From NCBI RefSeq assembly GCF_021173675.1, contig NZ_JAIHON010000009.1:1-64000 (forward strand): a stretch of 64,000 bases of DNA. The letters are read 5' to 3'. The notes beneath the pieces are model-generated. The model was not told the origin of the DNA. It did no database searches and was given only the letters and a program-made list of their open reading frames with translations. Below are positions 16,500 to 26,242 of this stretch, piece by piece. This DNA is from Streptomyces lincolnensis (GTDB lineage: Bacteria; Actinomycetota; Actinomycetes; Streptomycetales; Streptomycetaceae). Each line of letters starts with the position of its first letter. Position 1 is the first letter of the stretch. The position numbers and the translations under genes are program-made.

Positions 16500-17456
16500 A
16501 TGGACATCAGCGTGGTCGCCGTGGGGCGGGAGGACGACAGTCCGATCGACGAGCCGTTGCGGGTGGGGGTGCTCGCCGACCGGCTCGGGTACCGGGAGGT
16601 GTGGGTGGGCGAGGGGCCGACCTGGGACTCCTTCGTCCTGGCCACCGCCATCGGACAGGCCACCGGGCAGGCGGCGTTGACCGCGGGTCCGGTGCCGGTG
16701 AACGTGCGTGACCCGTACACGATCGCCCGGGGGGCCGCGGGCGCCGCTGCCGTCGTGGGACGGCCGGTCGGGGTGGCGCTGGGCACCTCCAGCAAGCGGG
16801 TCGTCGAGGGCGTGCACGAGCGGCCCCGGGAGCGGCCCGCGGCCACGCTGGAGCAGAGCGCGGCGGCCCTGCGCGGGCTCCTGCGGGCGACCCCGGGCGA
16901 ACCGGTCGTCCCCGGCAGCCCGTTCCGCCGCCGCCTCCCGCCGCCCGGCGGTCTTCTCACCGTGGCGGCCTTCGGTGACCGGGCGATCGCCACGGCCGCG
17001 GCACACGCCGACCGGATGCTGCTCGACGTGGTCTCCCCCCAGCAGGTGCGCGACCTGCGCGCCAGGCTGCTCGCGGCGGCCGACAAGGCGGGCCGTACCC
17101 CGCCCACGCTGGCCGCCTGGCTGCCCGCGGCCGTCGACCCGGCACCGGAGACCCTCGACCAGGTCCTGGGCAGCATCGCCGGATACCTGACCGTGGCGGG
17201 CTACCGCGAGGTGTTCGTCGAGGCCGGTCTCGGCGAGGCGGTCGAGCTGGCCGCGTCCGGCGCCGACCGGGAGACCCTGGTCCGGACGCTGCCCGAGGAG
17301 GCCGCCTCCGCGGTCGGCCTGGTCGGCGACCTCGACACGGTACGGGCCCGGATCGCGGTCTACGCCGAGGCCGGGCTCGACGAGATCGCGCTCGTCCCGG
17401 CCACGGCCGGCGACCCGGGCGGAGAGCGGACGCTGACGGCCCTCGCACCGGGCTGA
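16500..17456 (+). CDS. LLM-class flavin/F420-dependent oxidoreductase
   Basis: 318 aa from ATG 16500. Luciferase-like monooxygenase fold: DISVVAVGREDDSPIDEPLRVGVLADRLGYREVWVGEGPTWDSFVLATAIGQAT at the N-terminus, and a C-terminal VGDLDTVRARIAVYAEAGLDEIALVP barrel end. Actinobacterial members commonly use F420. The substrate is unknown. It is short for the family and lacks the usual insertion, but begins and ends normally. It is convergent with GH15 across two hairpins. Confidence 0.85.
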   Translation: MDISVVAVGREDDSPIDEPLRVGVLADRLGYREVWVGEGPTWDSFVLATAIGQATGQAALTAGPVPVNVRDPYTIARGAAGAAAVVGRPVGVALGTSSKRVVEGVHERPRERPAATLEQSAAALRGLLRATPGEPVVPGSPFRRRLPPPGGLLTVAAFGDRAIATAAAHADRMLLDVVSPQQVRDLRARLLAAADKAGRTPPTLAAWLPAAVDPAPETLDQVLGSIAGYLTVAGYREVFVEAGLGEAVELAASGADRETLVRTLPEEAASAVGLVGDLDTVRARIAVYAEAGLDEIALVPATAGDPGGERTLTALAPG

Positions 17457-17490
17457 GGACCGCCTCCGCGTGACCCCCCACGGCTCGCGC

Positions 17491-17562
17491 GCGTCCGGGG
17501 GAGCAATCGCTTGCTTCCCGGACGCACGGGCACGGTCCGTCCCCTCCGTCCGGAGGGGACGG
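17491..17562. terminator. Two consecutive terminator hairpins between convergent genes
   Basis: Hairpin 1 pairs GCGTCCGGG(GG)AGCAA (17491-17506) with TTGCTTCCCGGACGC (17511-17525), with a small mismatch and TCGC loop. Hairpin 2 pairs CCGTCCCCTCCG (17537-17548) with CGGAGGGGACGG (17551-17562). They lie in the 108 bp between the LLM and GH15 stops and probably end both transcripts. Confidence 0.8.
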
Positions 17563-17564
17563 CG

Positions 17565-19367
17565 TCAGCCGCCGTAGGCTCCCGAAGCCGTCAGCCTCAG
17601 CGCGGTGTCGATGAGCGGAACATGGCTGAAAGCCTGCGGGAAGTTGCCGACCTGGCGCTGCAGGTGCGGGTCCCACTCCTCGGCCAGCAGACCGAGGTCG
17701 TTGCGCAGGGACAGCAGCTTCTCGAACAGCTTGCGGGCCTCGTCCACGCGGCCGATCATCGCCAGGTCGTCCGCCATCCAGAACGAGCAGGCCAGGAAGG
17801 CGCCCTCGTCGCCGGGGAGCCCGTCGACGCCCTCGTCCGCGCCGGAGGTCGGGTAGCGCAGGATGAAGCCGTCCGCCGTGGACAGCTCGCGCTGGATCGC
17901 CTCGATCGTGCCGATCACGCGCTTGTCGTCCGGGGGCAGGAAGCCCATCTGCGGGATCAGCAGCAGGGAGGCGTCCAGCTCCTTCGAGCCGTACGACTGC
18001 GTGAAGGTGTTGCGCTCCTTGTCGTAACCCTTCTCACAGACGTCCCGGTGGATGTCGTCGCGCAGTTCGCGCCACTTCTCCAGCGGGCCGTCCGCGTCAC
18101 CGGACTCGATGAGCTTGATCGTACGGTCCACGGCCACCCAGGCCATCACCTTGGAGTGCACGAAGTGGCGGCGCGGGCCGCGCACCTCCCAGATGCCCTC
18201 GTCCGGCTCGTCCCAGTGCTGCTCCAGGTAGCGGATCAGCTTGAGCTGGAGCAGGGAGGCGTAGTCGTTGCGGGCCAGGCCCGTCATGTGGGCCAGGTGC
18301 AGAGCCTCGGTGACCTCGCCGTAGACGTCCAGCTGGAGCTGGTGCGCGGCGCCGTTGCCGACGCGGACCGGGGCGGAGTCCTCGAAGCCGGGCAGCCAGT
18401 CCAGCTCGGCCTCGCCCAGCTCGCGTTCGCCCGCGATGCCGTACATGATCTGGAGGTTCTCCGGGTCGCCGGCGACCGCCCTGAGCAGCCACTCGCGCCA
18501 GGCGCGGGCCTCCTCGCGGTAGCCGGTGCGCAGCAGCGAGGAGAGGGTGATCGCCGCGTCGCGCAGCCAGGTGTAGCGGTAGTCCCAGTTGCGGACGCCG
18601 CCGATGTCCTCCGGCAGGGAGGTCGTCGGCGCGGCGACGATGCCGCCCGTCGGGGCGTAGGTCAGGGCCTTGAGGGTGATCAGCGAGCGGATGACGGCCT
18701 CGCGGTAGGGGCCGTGGTACGTGCAGTGCTCGACCCACTCCCGCCAGAAGTCCTCCGTGGCCTCCAGCGACTGCTCCGGCTCCGGCAGCGGCGGCGGCTG
18801 CTTGTGCGAGGGCTCCCAGGAGATGGTGAACGCGATCCGCTCACCCGGGGCGACGGTGAAGTCGGAGTACGTCGTCAGCGACTTGCCGTAGGTCTCCGCC
18901 TCTGTGTCGAACCACACGCTGTCCGGGCCCGCGACGGCGACCGTACGGCCCTCGTGCCGGTGGACCCACGGCACGACCCGGCCGTAGGAGAAGCGCATCC
19001 GCAGGGCCGAGCGCATCGGGACGCGGCCGGAGACGCCCTCCACGATGCGGATGAGCTGCGGCGCGCCGTCACGCGGGGGCATGAAGTCGATCACCCGGAC
19101 CGTGCCGCGCGGGGTGTCCCACTCGGACTCCAGGATCAGGGAGTCGCCGCGGTAGCTGCGCCGGGCGGCGGTGGGCGGCTCGGCGTCGGCCGCGTGGGCC
19201 GGGCCGAGCCGCCAGAAGCCGTGTTCCTCCGTGCCCAGCAGACCGGCGAAGATGGCGTGCGAGTCGAAGCGGGGCAGGCACAGCCAGTCCACCGTGCCGT
19301 CCCGGCAGACCAGGGCAGCGGTCTGCATGTCTCCGATGAGTGCGTAGTCTTCGATGCGCCCGGCCAC
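17565..19367 (-). CDS. Glycoside hydrolase family 15 protein (glucoamylase/trehalase type)
   Basis: 600 aa from GTG 19367 (CTGGAG at 19374-19379, 6-nt spacing). GTG 19391 and TTG 19433 are in-frame alternatives within a palindromic region. The N-terminus (GRIEDYALIGDMQTAALVCRDGTVDWLCLPRFDSHAIFAGLLG) is the typical GH15 beta-sandwich start. The catalytic (alpha/alpha)6 barrel has GGVRNWDYRYTWLRDAAITL, and near the end LLAEEWDPHLQRQVGNFPQAFSHVPLI, which holds a catalytic-type Glu. Mycobacterial relatives hydrolyse trehalose; other members act on alpha-1,4 glucans. No signal peptide, so it is cytoplasmic. It stands alone, divergent from pyrG across a motif-rich region. Confidence 0.93.
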   Translation of the reverse strand: MAGRIEDYALIGDMQTAALVCRDGTVDWLCLPRFDSHAIFAGLLGTEEHGFWRLGPAHAADAEPPTAARRSYRGDSLILESEWDTPRGTVRVIDFMPPRDGAPQLIRIVEGVSGRVPMRSALRMRFSYGRVVPWVHRHEGRTVAVAGPDSVWFDTEAETYGKSLTTYSDFTVAPGERIAFTISWEPSHKQPPPLPEPEQSLEATEDFWREWVEHCTYHGPYREAVIRSLITLKALTYAPTGGIVAAPTTSLPEDIGGVRNWDYRYTWLRDAAITLSSLLRTGYREEARAWREWLLRAVAGDPENLQIMYGIAGERELGEAELDWLPGFEDSAPVRVGNGAAHQLQLDVYGEVTEALHLAHMTGLARNDYASLLQLKLIRYLEQHWDEPDEGIWEVRGPRRHFVHSKVMAWVAVDRTIKLIESGDADGPLEKWRELRDDIHRDVCEKGYDKERNTFTQSYGSKELDASLLLIPQMGFLPPDDKRVIGTIEAIQRELSTADGFILRYPTSGADEGVDGLPGDEGAFLACSFWMADDLAMIGRVDEARKLFEKLLSLRNDLGLLAEEWDPHLQRQVGNFPQAFSHVPLIDTALRLTASGAYGG

Positions 19368-19395
19368 GTGCAACTCCAGTCGAACGGCCACGTCA

Positions 19396-19413
19396 CCCCC
19401 TGCAAGCAGGGGG
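19396..19413. promoter_or_regulatory. 18-bp palindrome at the GH15 start region
   Basis: CCCCCTGCAAGCAGGGGG: perfect 8-bp arms around AA. It lies 29 bp upstream of the preferred GH15 GTG. A 2-nt loop is too tight for a good RNA hairpin, so a protein-binding operator is more likely. No regulator can be assigned. Confidence 0.5.
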
Positions 19414-19451
19414 CTGTCGCTTGGTGCGGTCAAGGGGGTCGTTGTAATGCG

Positions 19452-19516
19452 TCGTTGAGCGGTGAAGCAAAACAGTCATGCCGCTGTGAGGCAAAACGGC
19501 AACTGTTGCTCAACGA
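19452..19516. promoter_or_regulatory. Twin GTTTTGC-TCAC-GC motifs within a TCGTTGAGC inverted repeat
   Basis: On the minus strand two 15-bp direct repeats, GTTTTGCCTCACAGC and GTTTTGCTTCACCGC, lie 24 bp apart (plus-strand GCAAAAC at 19467-19473 and 19491-19497). They are flanked by a perfect 9-bp inverted repeat, TCGTTGAGC (19452-19460) and GCTCAACGA (19508-19516). The region is ~85-150 bp upstream of GH15 and ~360 bp upstream of pyrG. This looks like an operator/activator cluster for GH15; no known motif is recognised. Confidence 0.5.
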
Positions 19517-19877
19517 ACTGACGAGCTCTCGTTGTTCCGGTGATTACGGGCGGGGGTGATGCCGTGTTCCCGGCCGGGCTCGGCAGCGAGTGTCCGAGCA
19601 GGATACGACGCACGTAGATGATCTGCGTGCCGCTCCGGACAACGCGAATGAGCCGAACGGGTGAGCACCGGGTGAGAAAGACGTGTGTTCGTGCGGCTTC
19701 GTGTCGAGTCGTGTGCGGAGCGTGGCCGGAAGCCATCTCGTCCGGTCGCTGATACCCTGGTAGCCCGTGGACCGGTGGGCACGAAACCCCCGAACCGCAG
19801 CGACGGCACCCCCGGAAAACTCCGGTCGGCAGCCGCCCCGCACTCCAGATCGCGACCACGGGAGCCCCCTCTTGGCC

Positions 19878-21545
<1,668 letters not shown>

Positions 21546-21627
21546 CACGACAGTTGTACGGTGGCCGGGGCGCGCGCATTCAAAAGGCGGGCGTCCCGGC
21601 TTCTTTGTGCACGTGGGAGGAGAGGGC

Positions 21628-22254
21628 ATGACGATCAAGGACACCCCCGAGGCGTGGGAGATCCGGGCGACGGAGACCCCCTTCGTGGGCAACAAGACCT
21701 CCGTCCGCACGGACGAGGTGGTCATGCCCGACGGCTCGGTGGTCAAGCGCGACTACCAGGTCCACCCCGGCTCCGTGGCCGTCCTCGCCCTCGACGAGGA
21801 GGACCGGGTGCTGCTCATCCGGCAGTACCGCCACCCCGTACGGCAGAAGCTGTGGGAGATCCCGGCCGGGCTGCTCGACGTGCCCGGGGAGAACCCGCTG
21901 CACGCCGCGCAGCGGGAGCTGTACGAGGAGGCGCACGTCAAGGCGGAGGACTGGCGGGTGCTGACGGATGTCTACACGACGCCGGGTGGGTGTGACGAGG
22001 CCGTGCGGATCTTCCTCGCTCGGAATCTGTCCGAGGCCGAGGGGGAGCGGTTCGAGGTCGAGGACGAGGAGACGGATCTGGAGTACGCGCGGGTGCCGGT
22101 GGATGAGCTGACCCGGGGTGTGCTCGCCGGTGAGCTGCACAACAACTGCCTGGTGGTGGGGGTGCTTTCGCTGGTGGCGGCGAGGGCCTCCGGCGGGTTG
22201 GACGGGTTGCGTGTGGCGGATGCGGAGTGGCCGGCGCGGCCGTTCGAGGTGTGA
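21628..22254 (+). CDS. Nudix hydrolase, ADP-ribose pyrophosphatase type
   Basis: 208 aa from ATG 21628 (GGGAGGAG at 21615-21622). The Nudix box is GLLDVPGENPLHAAQRELYEEAHV, with REL-x-EE intact, preceded by the ADP-ribose-pyrophosphatase style VLLIRQYRHPVRQKLWEIPAG. It probably hydrolyses ADP-ribose or a related nucleoside diphosphate sugar to AMP plus a phosphosugar. It sits directly after pyrG, as I remember from other Streptomyces. The last ~60 codons shift to G/T-ending codons, as in ppnK, and a dispersed repeat follows. Confidence 0.93.
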   Translation: MTIKDTPEAWEIRATETPFVGNKTSVRTDEVVMPDGSVVKRDYQVHPGSVAVLALDEEDRVLLIRQYRHPVRQKLWEIPAGLLDVPGENPLHAAQRELYEEAHVKAEDWRVLTDVYTTPGGCDEAVRIFLARNLSEAEGERFEVEDEETDLEYARVPVDELTRGVLAGELHNNCLVVGVLSLVAARASGGLDGLRVADAEWPARPFEV

Positions 22255-22300
22255 CGGGGCGCGTCGTTGGGGTGCCGGTTCGTTGCGGGGTGCTGGTCCG

Positions 22301-22367
22301 TTGTGGCTTGTCGCGCCCACGCGGCGGAGCCGCATATTGATACAGCCCCGCGCCCCTAACGGGGCGC
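22301..22367 (+). repeat. Dispersed Streptomyces intergenic repeat, copy B
   Basis: TTGTGGCTTGTCGCGCCCAC, then GCGGCGGAGCCGCATATTGA, then TACAGCCCCGCGCCCCTAAC and GGGGCGC. It has a terminal hairpin GCGCCCC-TAAC-GGGGCGC (22350-22367) and an inner GCGGC/GCCGC stem. It is a longer variant of copies A and C, sharing their CCCCGCGCCCCTAA block. The hairpin may double as the terminator of the Nudix gene. Confidence 0.75.
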
Positions 22368-22532
22368 AACCGGAACCGGCGATCCTATGATCCGTTGATC
22401 CGATCGAGGGAGTCTCGTCCCGTTATCGCCGTGCTCCACCAGGAACGTTGCAGAGCGTGAACTAGGCTCTGAAAGTGCCCGAGCCGGAGTCCCGGTGGGG
22501 CTTTGCGCGTGTGGTGGGACGGGAGTGTGCCC

Positions 22533-24620
22533 GTGACGGATCAGGCGGTGGACACAGGCGGCGTTCGGCTGTCGGGAGACGCTGCTGCGGAGAGTCGATT
22601 CCTGGGCCGTACAAGGGAGTTGAAAGAACTCCGGGCCGACATCGAACGGGCCGGTCTGGACACCCTCGCCGGCCGCAAAGCCCCCCGCGCACGCGTGCTG
22701 CTCATCGCGGGGAAGCCCGGTTCGGGGCGCACGGCGCTCGCCGAGGAACTCGTACGGCAGGTCGCGGACCGTTACCGGGACGGGGTGCTCCGGGCCCGTC
22801 TCGGTGAGCCGGACGGCACACCCGTGCCGGTGGAGCGCGCGGCCCGTGAACTGCTCACCGCTCTCGACGTGTCGGCGCCGGCGGGGGCGGACGAGGACGA
22901 CCTCACCGAGACGCTCCGCGAGGCCCTCGCCGATCGCCGGATGCTGATCCTGCTCGACGACGCGGCCACCGCCGAGCAGGTCGACGCCCTGCTGCCGGAC
23001 ACCCCCGAGTGCCTGGTCGTCGCCGTCTCCGGGGGCCCGCTCACCGGGATCTCCGACGTCCGGCCCTGCACCCTGGGCGGCCTGGACACCAAGTCCGCGG
23101 TGGACCTGCTGTCCCGGCACACCGGGTCGGTCCGCATCACCGTCGACCCCCGTGCCGCCGAGGGCCTGGCCGAGGAGTGCCAGGGCCAGCCCGCCGCGCT
23201 GATGCTGGCCGGGGGCTGGCTCGCCGCCCGCCCCAAGGCGGCCGTCTCCGACCTGGCCAAGCAGCTGCGCGCCGAGGGCGACGAGGGCACCCCGCTCAGC
23301 CGGGTCTTCCGGTTCGTCTACGCCGCCCTGCCGACCCCGGCCGCCCGGATACTGCGCCTGCTCTCCCTCGCCCCGGCCGGCCTGGTCGACCCGCAGACCG
23401 CCTCCGCGCTCGCCGGCTGCTCGGTCAGCGGCGCCCGCACCACGCTGGACGACTTCGTCGCCCTCGGCCTGCTGCACGCGGTGGACTCGCCGCTGCCGCA
23501 GTACGAGGTCCCCGGCTGCCTGCACCCCCTGCTGAAGGCCCTCGCCGAGAGCCAGGACCGCCCCGCCGAACTCCAGCTGGCCCGCGCCCGCATGCTGGAG
23601 CGGACCCTGCGGCTGCTCCAGTCCTGCCGGGCGATCACCGAGACCGACAGCCCCGAGGCCCGCCAGAAGCTCCTGGCCATGCCCCAGGCCCTGCGCTTCC
23701 CGAACCCCCGGGCGGCCGCCGAATGGCTGAGCGTCCGCAGGCCCGCCCTGCTCGCCGCGGCCCGCCTCGCGGTCGCCGACGGCGAGCTGGACACCCTCGC
23801 CCGGCGCCTGATGTCCCAGCTCGTGCGGGCGATGGTGGCCCACTTCGGCACCCAGGCGGCCGCCCCCGACCTGTACGGCATCCACCGGCTCGTCCTCGAC
23901 GTCGCCGAGCGGCGCGGCCTGCCCCGCGAGAAGGCCGCCGCCCTGCTGAACCTCGCCGACCTGGACGCCCGCACCGGCCGGACCCAGGACGCGCTGGCGC
24001 GGTACCGGGCGGCGCTGGACGCCGGGCGCGAGGCGAACGACCCGTATGCGACCGGCCGCGCGATGGAATCCGTAGGCGGTGCCCATCTGGAGACCGGGGA
24101 CTACGACCGGGCCGCCGACTGGTTCGGGCGCGCCCTGGCCCAGCGGCTGGCCCGGGACGAGCGCGCCGACGCCGCCCGGCTCTACGGCCGGATCGCGGCC
24201 GCGCACACCTACGCGGGCCGTTACGGCGAGGCCCTCAGGAACTGGCGGGCCGCGGCCGCCGGGCACCGCAAGAACGGCGATGTCGCCTCCCACGCGCGGG
24301 CGTTGAGCGAGCTCGCGCGCGTCCAGGAGTACGCCGGCCGGCCCGAGGAGTCGCTGCGCACCTGCCAGGAGGCCGTGGAGTGGGCCCGCCGCGCCGAGGA
24401 CGTACGCCTCCAGGCGGCGCTCCAGCTGCGGCTCGCCGACACGCTGGACCACCTCGGCGATCCCACGGCGGCGGCACTGCACCGGGGGACGGCCGAACGG
24501 CTGCTGGGCGAGGAGCTTTCCGGGGCGGAACCGGAGCCGGAGACTCAGCCGGAGACCCCCGATCTGCCGGAACACGACGCTAACGCCTGCGAAATCCGTA
24601 GTACATCCGCTGAAGATTGA
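22533..24620 (+). CDS. NB-ARC-like P-loop ATPase with TPR repeats
   Basis: 695 aa from GTG 22533 (GGGAG at 22521-22525, 7-nt spacing). After FLGRTRELKELRADIERAG comes Walker A AGKPGSGRTALAEEL and a Walker-B-like RRMLILLDDAATAEQVDALLP with a downstream GG-rich segment, i.e. an AAA/STAND-type module (residues ~25-300). From ~430 onward there are at least five TPRs (NLADLDARTGRTQDALARYRAALD; YDRAADWFGRALAQR; YGEALRNWRAAAAGHRKNG). The architecture is that of AfsR/SARP-type regulators without their N-terminal DNA-binding domain. It probably senses or scaffolds proteins; function unknown. It lies between the Nudix and ald genes. Confidence 0.88.
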   Translation: MTDQAVDTGGVRLSGDAAAESRFLGRTRELKELRADIERAGLDTLAGRKAPRARVLLIAGKPGSGRTALAEELVRQVADRYRDGVLRARLGEPDGTPVPVERAARELLTALDVSAPAGADEDDLTETLREALADRRMLILLDDAATAEQVDALLPDTPECLVVAVSGGPLTGISDVRPCTLGGLDTKSAVDLLSRHTGSVRITVDPRAAEGLAEECQGQPAALMLAGGWLAARPKAAVSDLAKQLRAEGDEGTPLSRVFRFVYAALPTPAARILRLLSLAPAGLVDPQTASALAGCSVSGARTTLDDFVALGLLHAVDSPLPQYEVPGCLHPLLKALAESQDRPAELQLARARMLERTLRLLQSCRAITETDSPEARQKLLAMPQALRFPNPRAAAEWLSVRRPALLAAARLAVADGELDTLARRLMSQLVRAMVAHFGTQAAAPDLYGIHRLVLDVAERRGLPREKAAALLNLADLDARTGRTQDALARYRAALDAGREANDPYATGRAMESVGGAHLETGDYDRAADWFGRALAQRLARDERADAARLYGRIAAAHTYAGRYGEALRNWRAAAAGHRKNGDVASHARALSELARVQEYAGRPEESLRTCQEAVEWARRAEDVRLQAALQLRLADTLDHLGDPTAAALHRGTAERLLGEELSGAEPEPETQPETPDLPEHDANACEIRSTSAED

Positions 24621-24767
24621 GGCAATGAAAGGCTAGACAGCGGGAACACCTTCATTAGACTGGCTCTGCCGCACCTTCTCCTGCGGTGTCTCCTGGTGTG
24701 CCCTCGCATGCCTGGGTATGTGTTGTATTGCCCCACCACACTCTCTGAGCCAAGGACCGTGATCGAC

Positions 24768-25883
24768 GTGAAGGTCGGCATCCCCCGCGAGGTCAAGAAC
24801 AACGAGTTCCGGGTGGCCATCACCCCCGCCGGTGTGCACGAGCTGGTGCGCCACGGCCATCAGGTCGTCATCGAGCGCGGCGCCGGCGTCGGCTCCTCGA
24901 TCCCCGACGAGGAGTACGTCCGTGAGGGCGCCCGGATCCTGGACACCGCCGACGAGGTGTGGGCCACCGCCGACCTGCTGCTGAAGGTCAAGGAGCCCAT
25001 CGCCGAGGAGTACCACCGCCTCCGCAAGGACCAGACGCTCTTCACCTACCTGCACCTGGCCGCCTCCAAGGAGTGCACCGACGCGCTCGTCGAGTCCGGC
25101 ACCACCGCGATCGCCTACGAGACGGTCGAGCTGCCCAGCCGCGCGCTCCCGCTGCTCGCCCCCATGTCCGAGGTCGCGGGCCGGCTCGCCCCGCAGGTCG
25201 GCGCCTACCACCTGATGCGCTCGGCCGGCGGCCGCGGTGTGCTCCCCGGCGGTGTCCCCGGCACCCAGCCCGCGAAGGCCGTCGTCATCGGCGGCGGTGT
25301 CTCCGGCTGGAACGCCACACAGATCGCCGTCGGTATGGGCTTCCACGTCACGCTGCTCGACCGCGACATCAACAAGCTGCGCGAGGCGGACAAGGTGTTC
25401 GGCACCAAGGTCCGGGCGATCATGTCCAACGCCTTCGAGCTGGAGAAGGCGGTCCTGGACGCCGACCTCGTCATCGGTGCGGTGCTCATCCCGGGCGCCA
25501 AGGCCCCGAAGCTGGTCACCAACGAGCTGGTGTCCCGGATGAAGCCGGGAAGTGTCCTTGTCGACATCGCGATCGACCAGGGTGGCTGCTTCGAGGACTC
25601 ACGGCCCACGACCCACGCGGAGCCGACCTTCGCGGTCCACGACTCGGTCTTCTACTGCGTCGCCAACATGCCCGGCGCGGTGCCCAACACCTCCACCTAC
25701 GCCCTCACCAACGCCACGCTGCCGTACATCGTGGAACTCGCGGACCGCGGCTGGGTGGAGGCGCTGCGCCGGGATCCCGCGCTGGCCAGGGGTCTCAACA
25801 CCCATGACGGCAAGGTGGTTTACCGGGAGGTCGCCCAGGCGCACGGCCTGGAGCACGTCGAGCTGGAGTCGCTGCTCGGCTGA
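24768..25883 (+). CDS. ald: Alanine dehydrogenase
   Basis: 371 aa from GTG 24768 (MKVGIPREVKNNEFRVAITPAGVHEL), which matches the usual 371-residue family length; GTG 24759 is an in-frame alternative. It catalyses NAD-dependent L-alanine/pyruvate interconversion. Motifs: substrate Lys in LLLKVKEP, catalytic His in YLHLAASKE, the dinucleotide fold VVIGGGVSGWNATQIAVGMGFHVTLLD, and the family block DIAIDQGGCFEDSRPTTH. It is monocistronic, followed by a hairpin at 25954-25978. Confidence 0.97.
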   Translation: MKVGIPREVKNNEFRVAITPAGVHELVRHGHQVVIERGAGVGSSIPDEEYVREGARILDTADEVWATADLLLKVKEPIAEEYHRLRKDQTLFTYLHLAASKECTDALVESGTTAIAYETVELPSRALPLLAPMSEVAGRLAPQVGAYHLMRSAGGRGVLPGGVPGTQPAKAVVIGGGVSGWNATQIAVGMGFHVTLLDRDINKLREADKVFGTKVRAIMSNAFELEKAVLDADLVIGAVLIPGAKAPKLVTNELVSRMKPGSVLVDIAIDQGGCFEDSRPTTHAEPTFAVHDSVFYCVANMPGAVPNTSTYALTNATLPYIVELADRGWVEALRRDPALARGLNTHDGKVVYREVAQAHGLEHVELESLLG

Positions 25884-25953
25884 CCGTCGACGTTAAGTCT
25901 CCTTTTGGTAAAGGTCGATACGTCAACACAGGTCGTCAACCCCGCGCACCCGG

Positions 25954-25978
25954 CCGGACCTTGCCCGACAAGGTCCGG
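25954..25978 (+). terminator. Hairpin after ald
   Basis: CCGGACCTT (25954-25962) and AAGGTCCGG (25970-25978) form a perfect 9-bp stem with a 7-nt loop, 70 nt after the ald stop. There is no U-run, as is common for Streptomyces terminators. Confidence 0.7.
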
Positions 25979-26140
25979 TCAGGTGTGTGTATGGTCACTT
26001 TGCGGCTCTAGGTCAACTCGCCTCGAACGTAACTCTTCAACCGATTCGTACACCGGCGAAACCCACCGTGCGACGGCCGTACGCCCTTGACAGAGGGATG
26101 TTTCATTGCCGACACATCCTGCCGGGTCCGGCGGATTGTG

Positions 26141-26170
26141 TTGCTGCGGACGCCCGACACGCCATAGAGT
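26141..26170 (+). promoter_or_regulatory. Candidate promoter for the parA-scpAB operon
   Basis: TTGCTG (26141-26146), an 18-bp spacer, and TAGAGT (26165-26170), which fits the streptomycete vegetative -10 TAGRRT. The predicted start is about 65 nt before the parA GTG. Confidence 0.5.
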
Positions 26171-26242
26171 CGCCAACCGTCGGCATGGTGCCACGCTGAC
26201 CTGTCTAGAAGTTTCCTGGTCACCAAGGAGGTAAGACGACTT

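Larger units (their letters stand above)
19368..19877. other. Long intergenic region GH15-pyrG
   Basis: About 510 bp. The left 150 bp hold an 18-bp palindrome and twin GTTTTGC-type motifs (described separately). The right part is the pyrG promoter/leader: CTGATACCCTGGTAGCCC near 19748-19765 resembles a -10 region, followed by a ~110-nt leader rich in CCCC and GG runs. No gene is supported here. Confidence 0.6.
25884..26242. other. Intergenic region ald-parA
   Basis: 359 bp, AT-richer than its neighbours. It contains the ald terminator hairpin, then TTGACA at 26087-26092 without a convincing -10, a candidate promoter at 26141-26170, and the parA ribosome-binding site AAGGAGG at 26225-26231. 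Reading frames here do not look coding. Confidence 0.6.

Noticed and set aside
26087-26092. TTGACA as the parA -35 box
   Set aside because: The hexamer is perfect, but nothing resembling a -10 lies 16-19 bp downstream (CGACAC/GACACA). The TTGCTG-N18-TAGAGT pair is more plausible.
25987-26199. Small gene in the ald-parA intergenic region
   Set aside because: An open frame (MYGHFAALGQ...) exists, but it has no RBS, and it overlaps the candidate parA promoter elements and the ald terminator surroundings.
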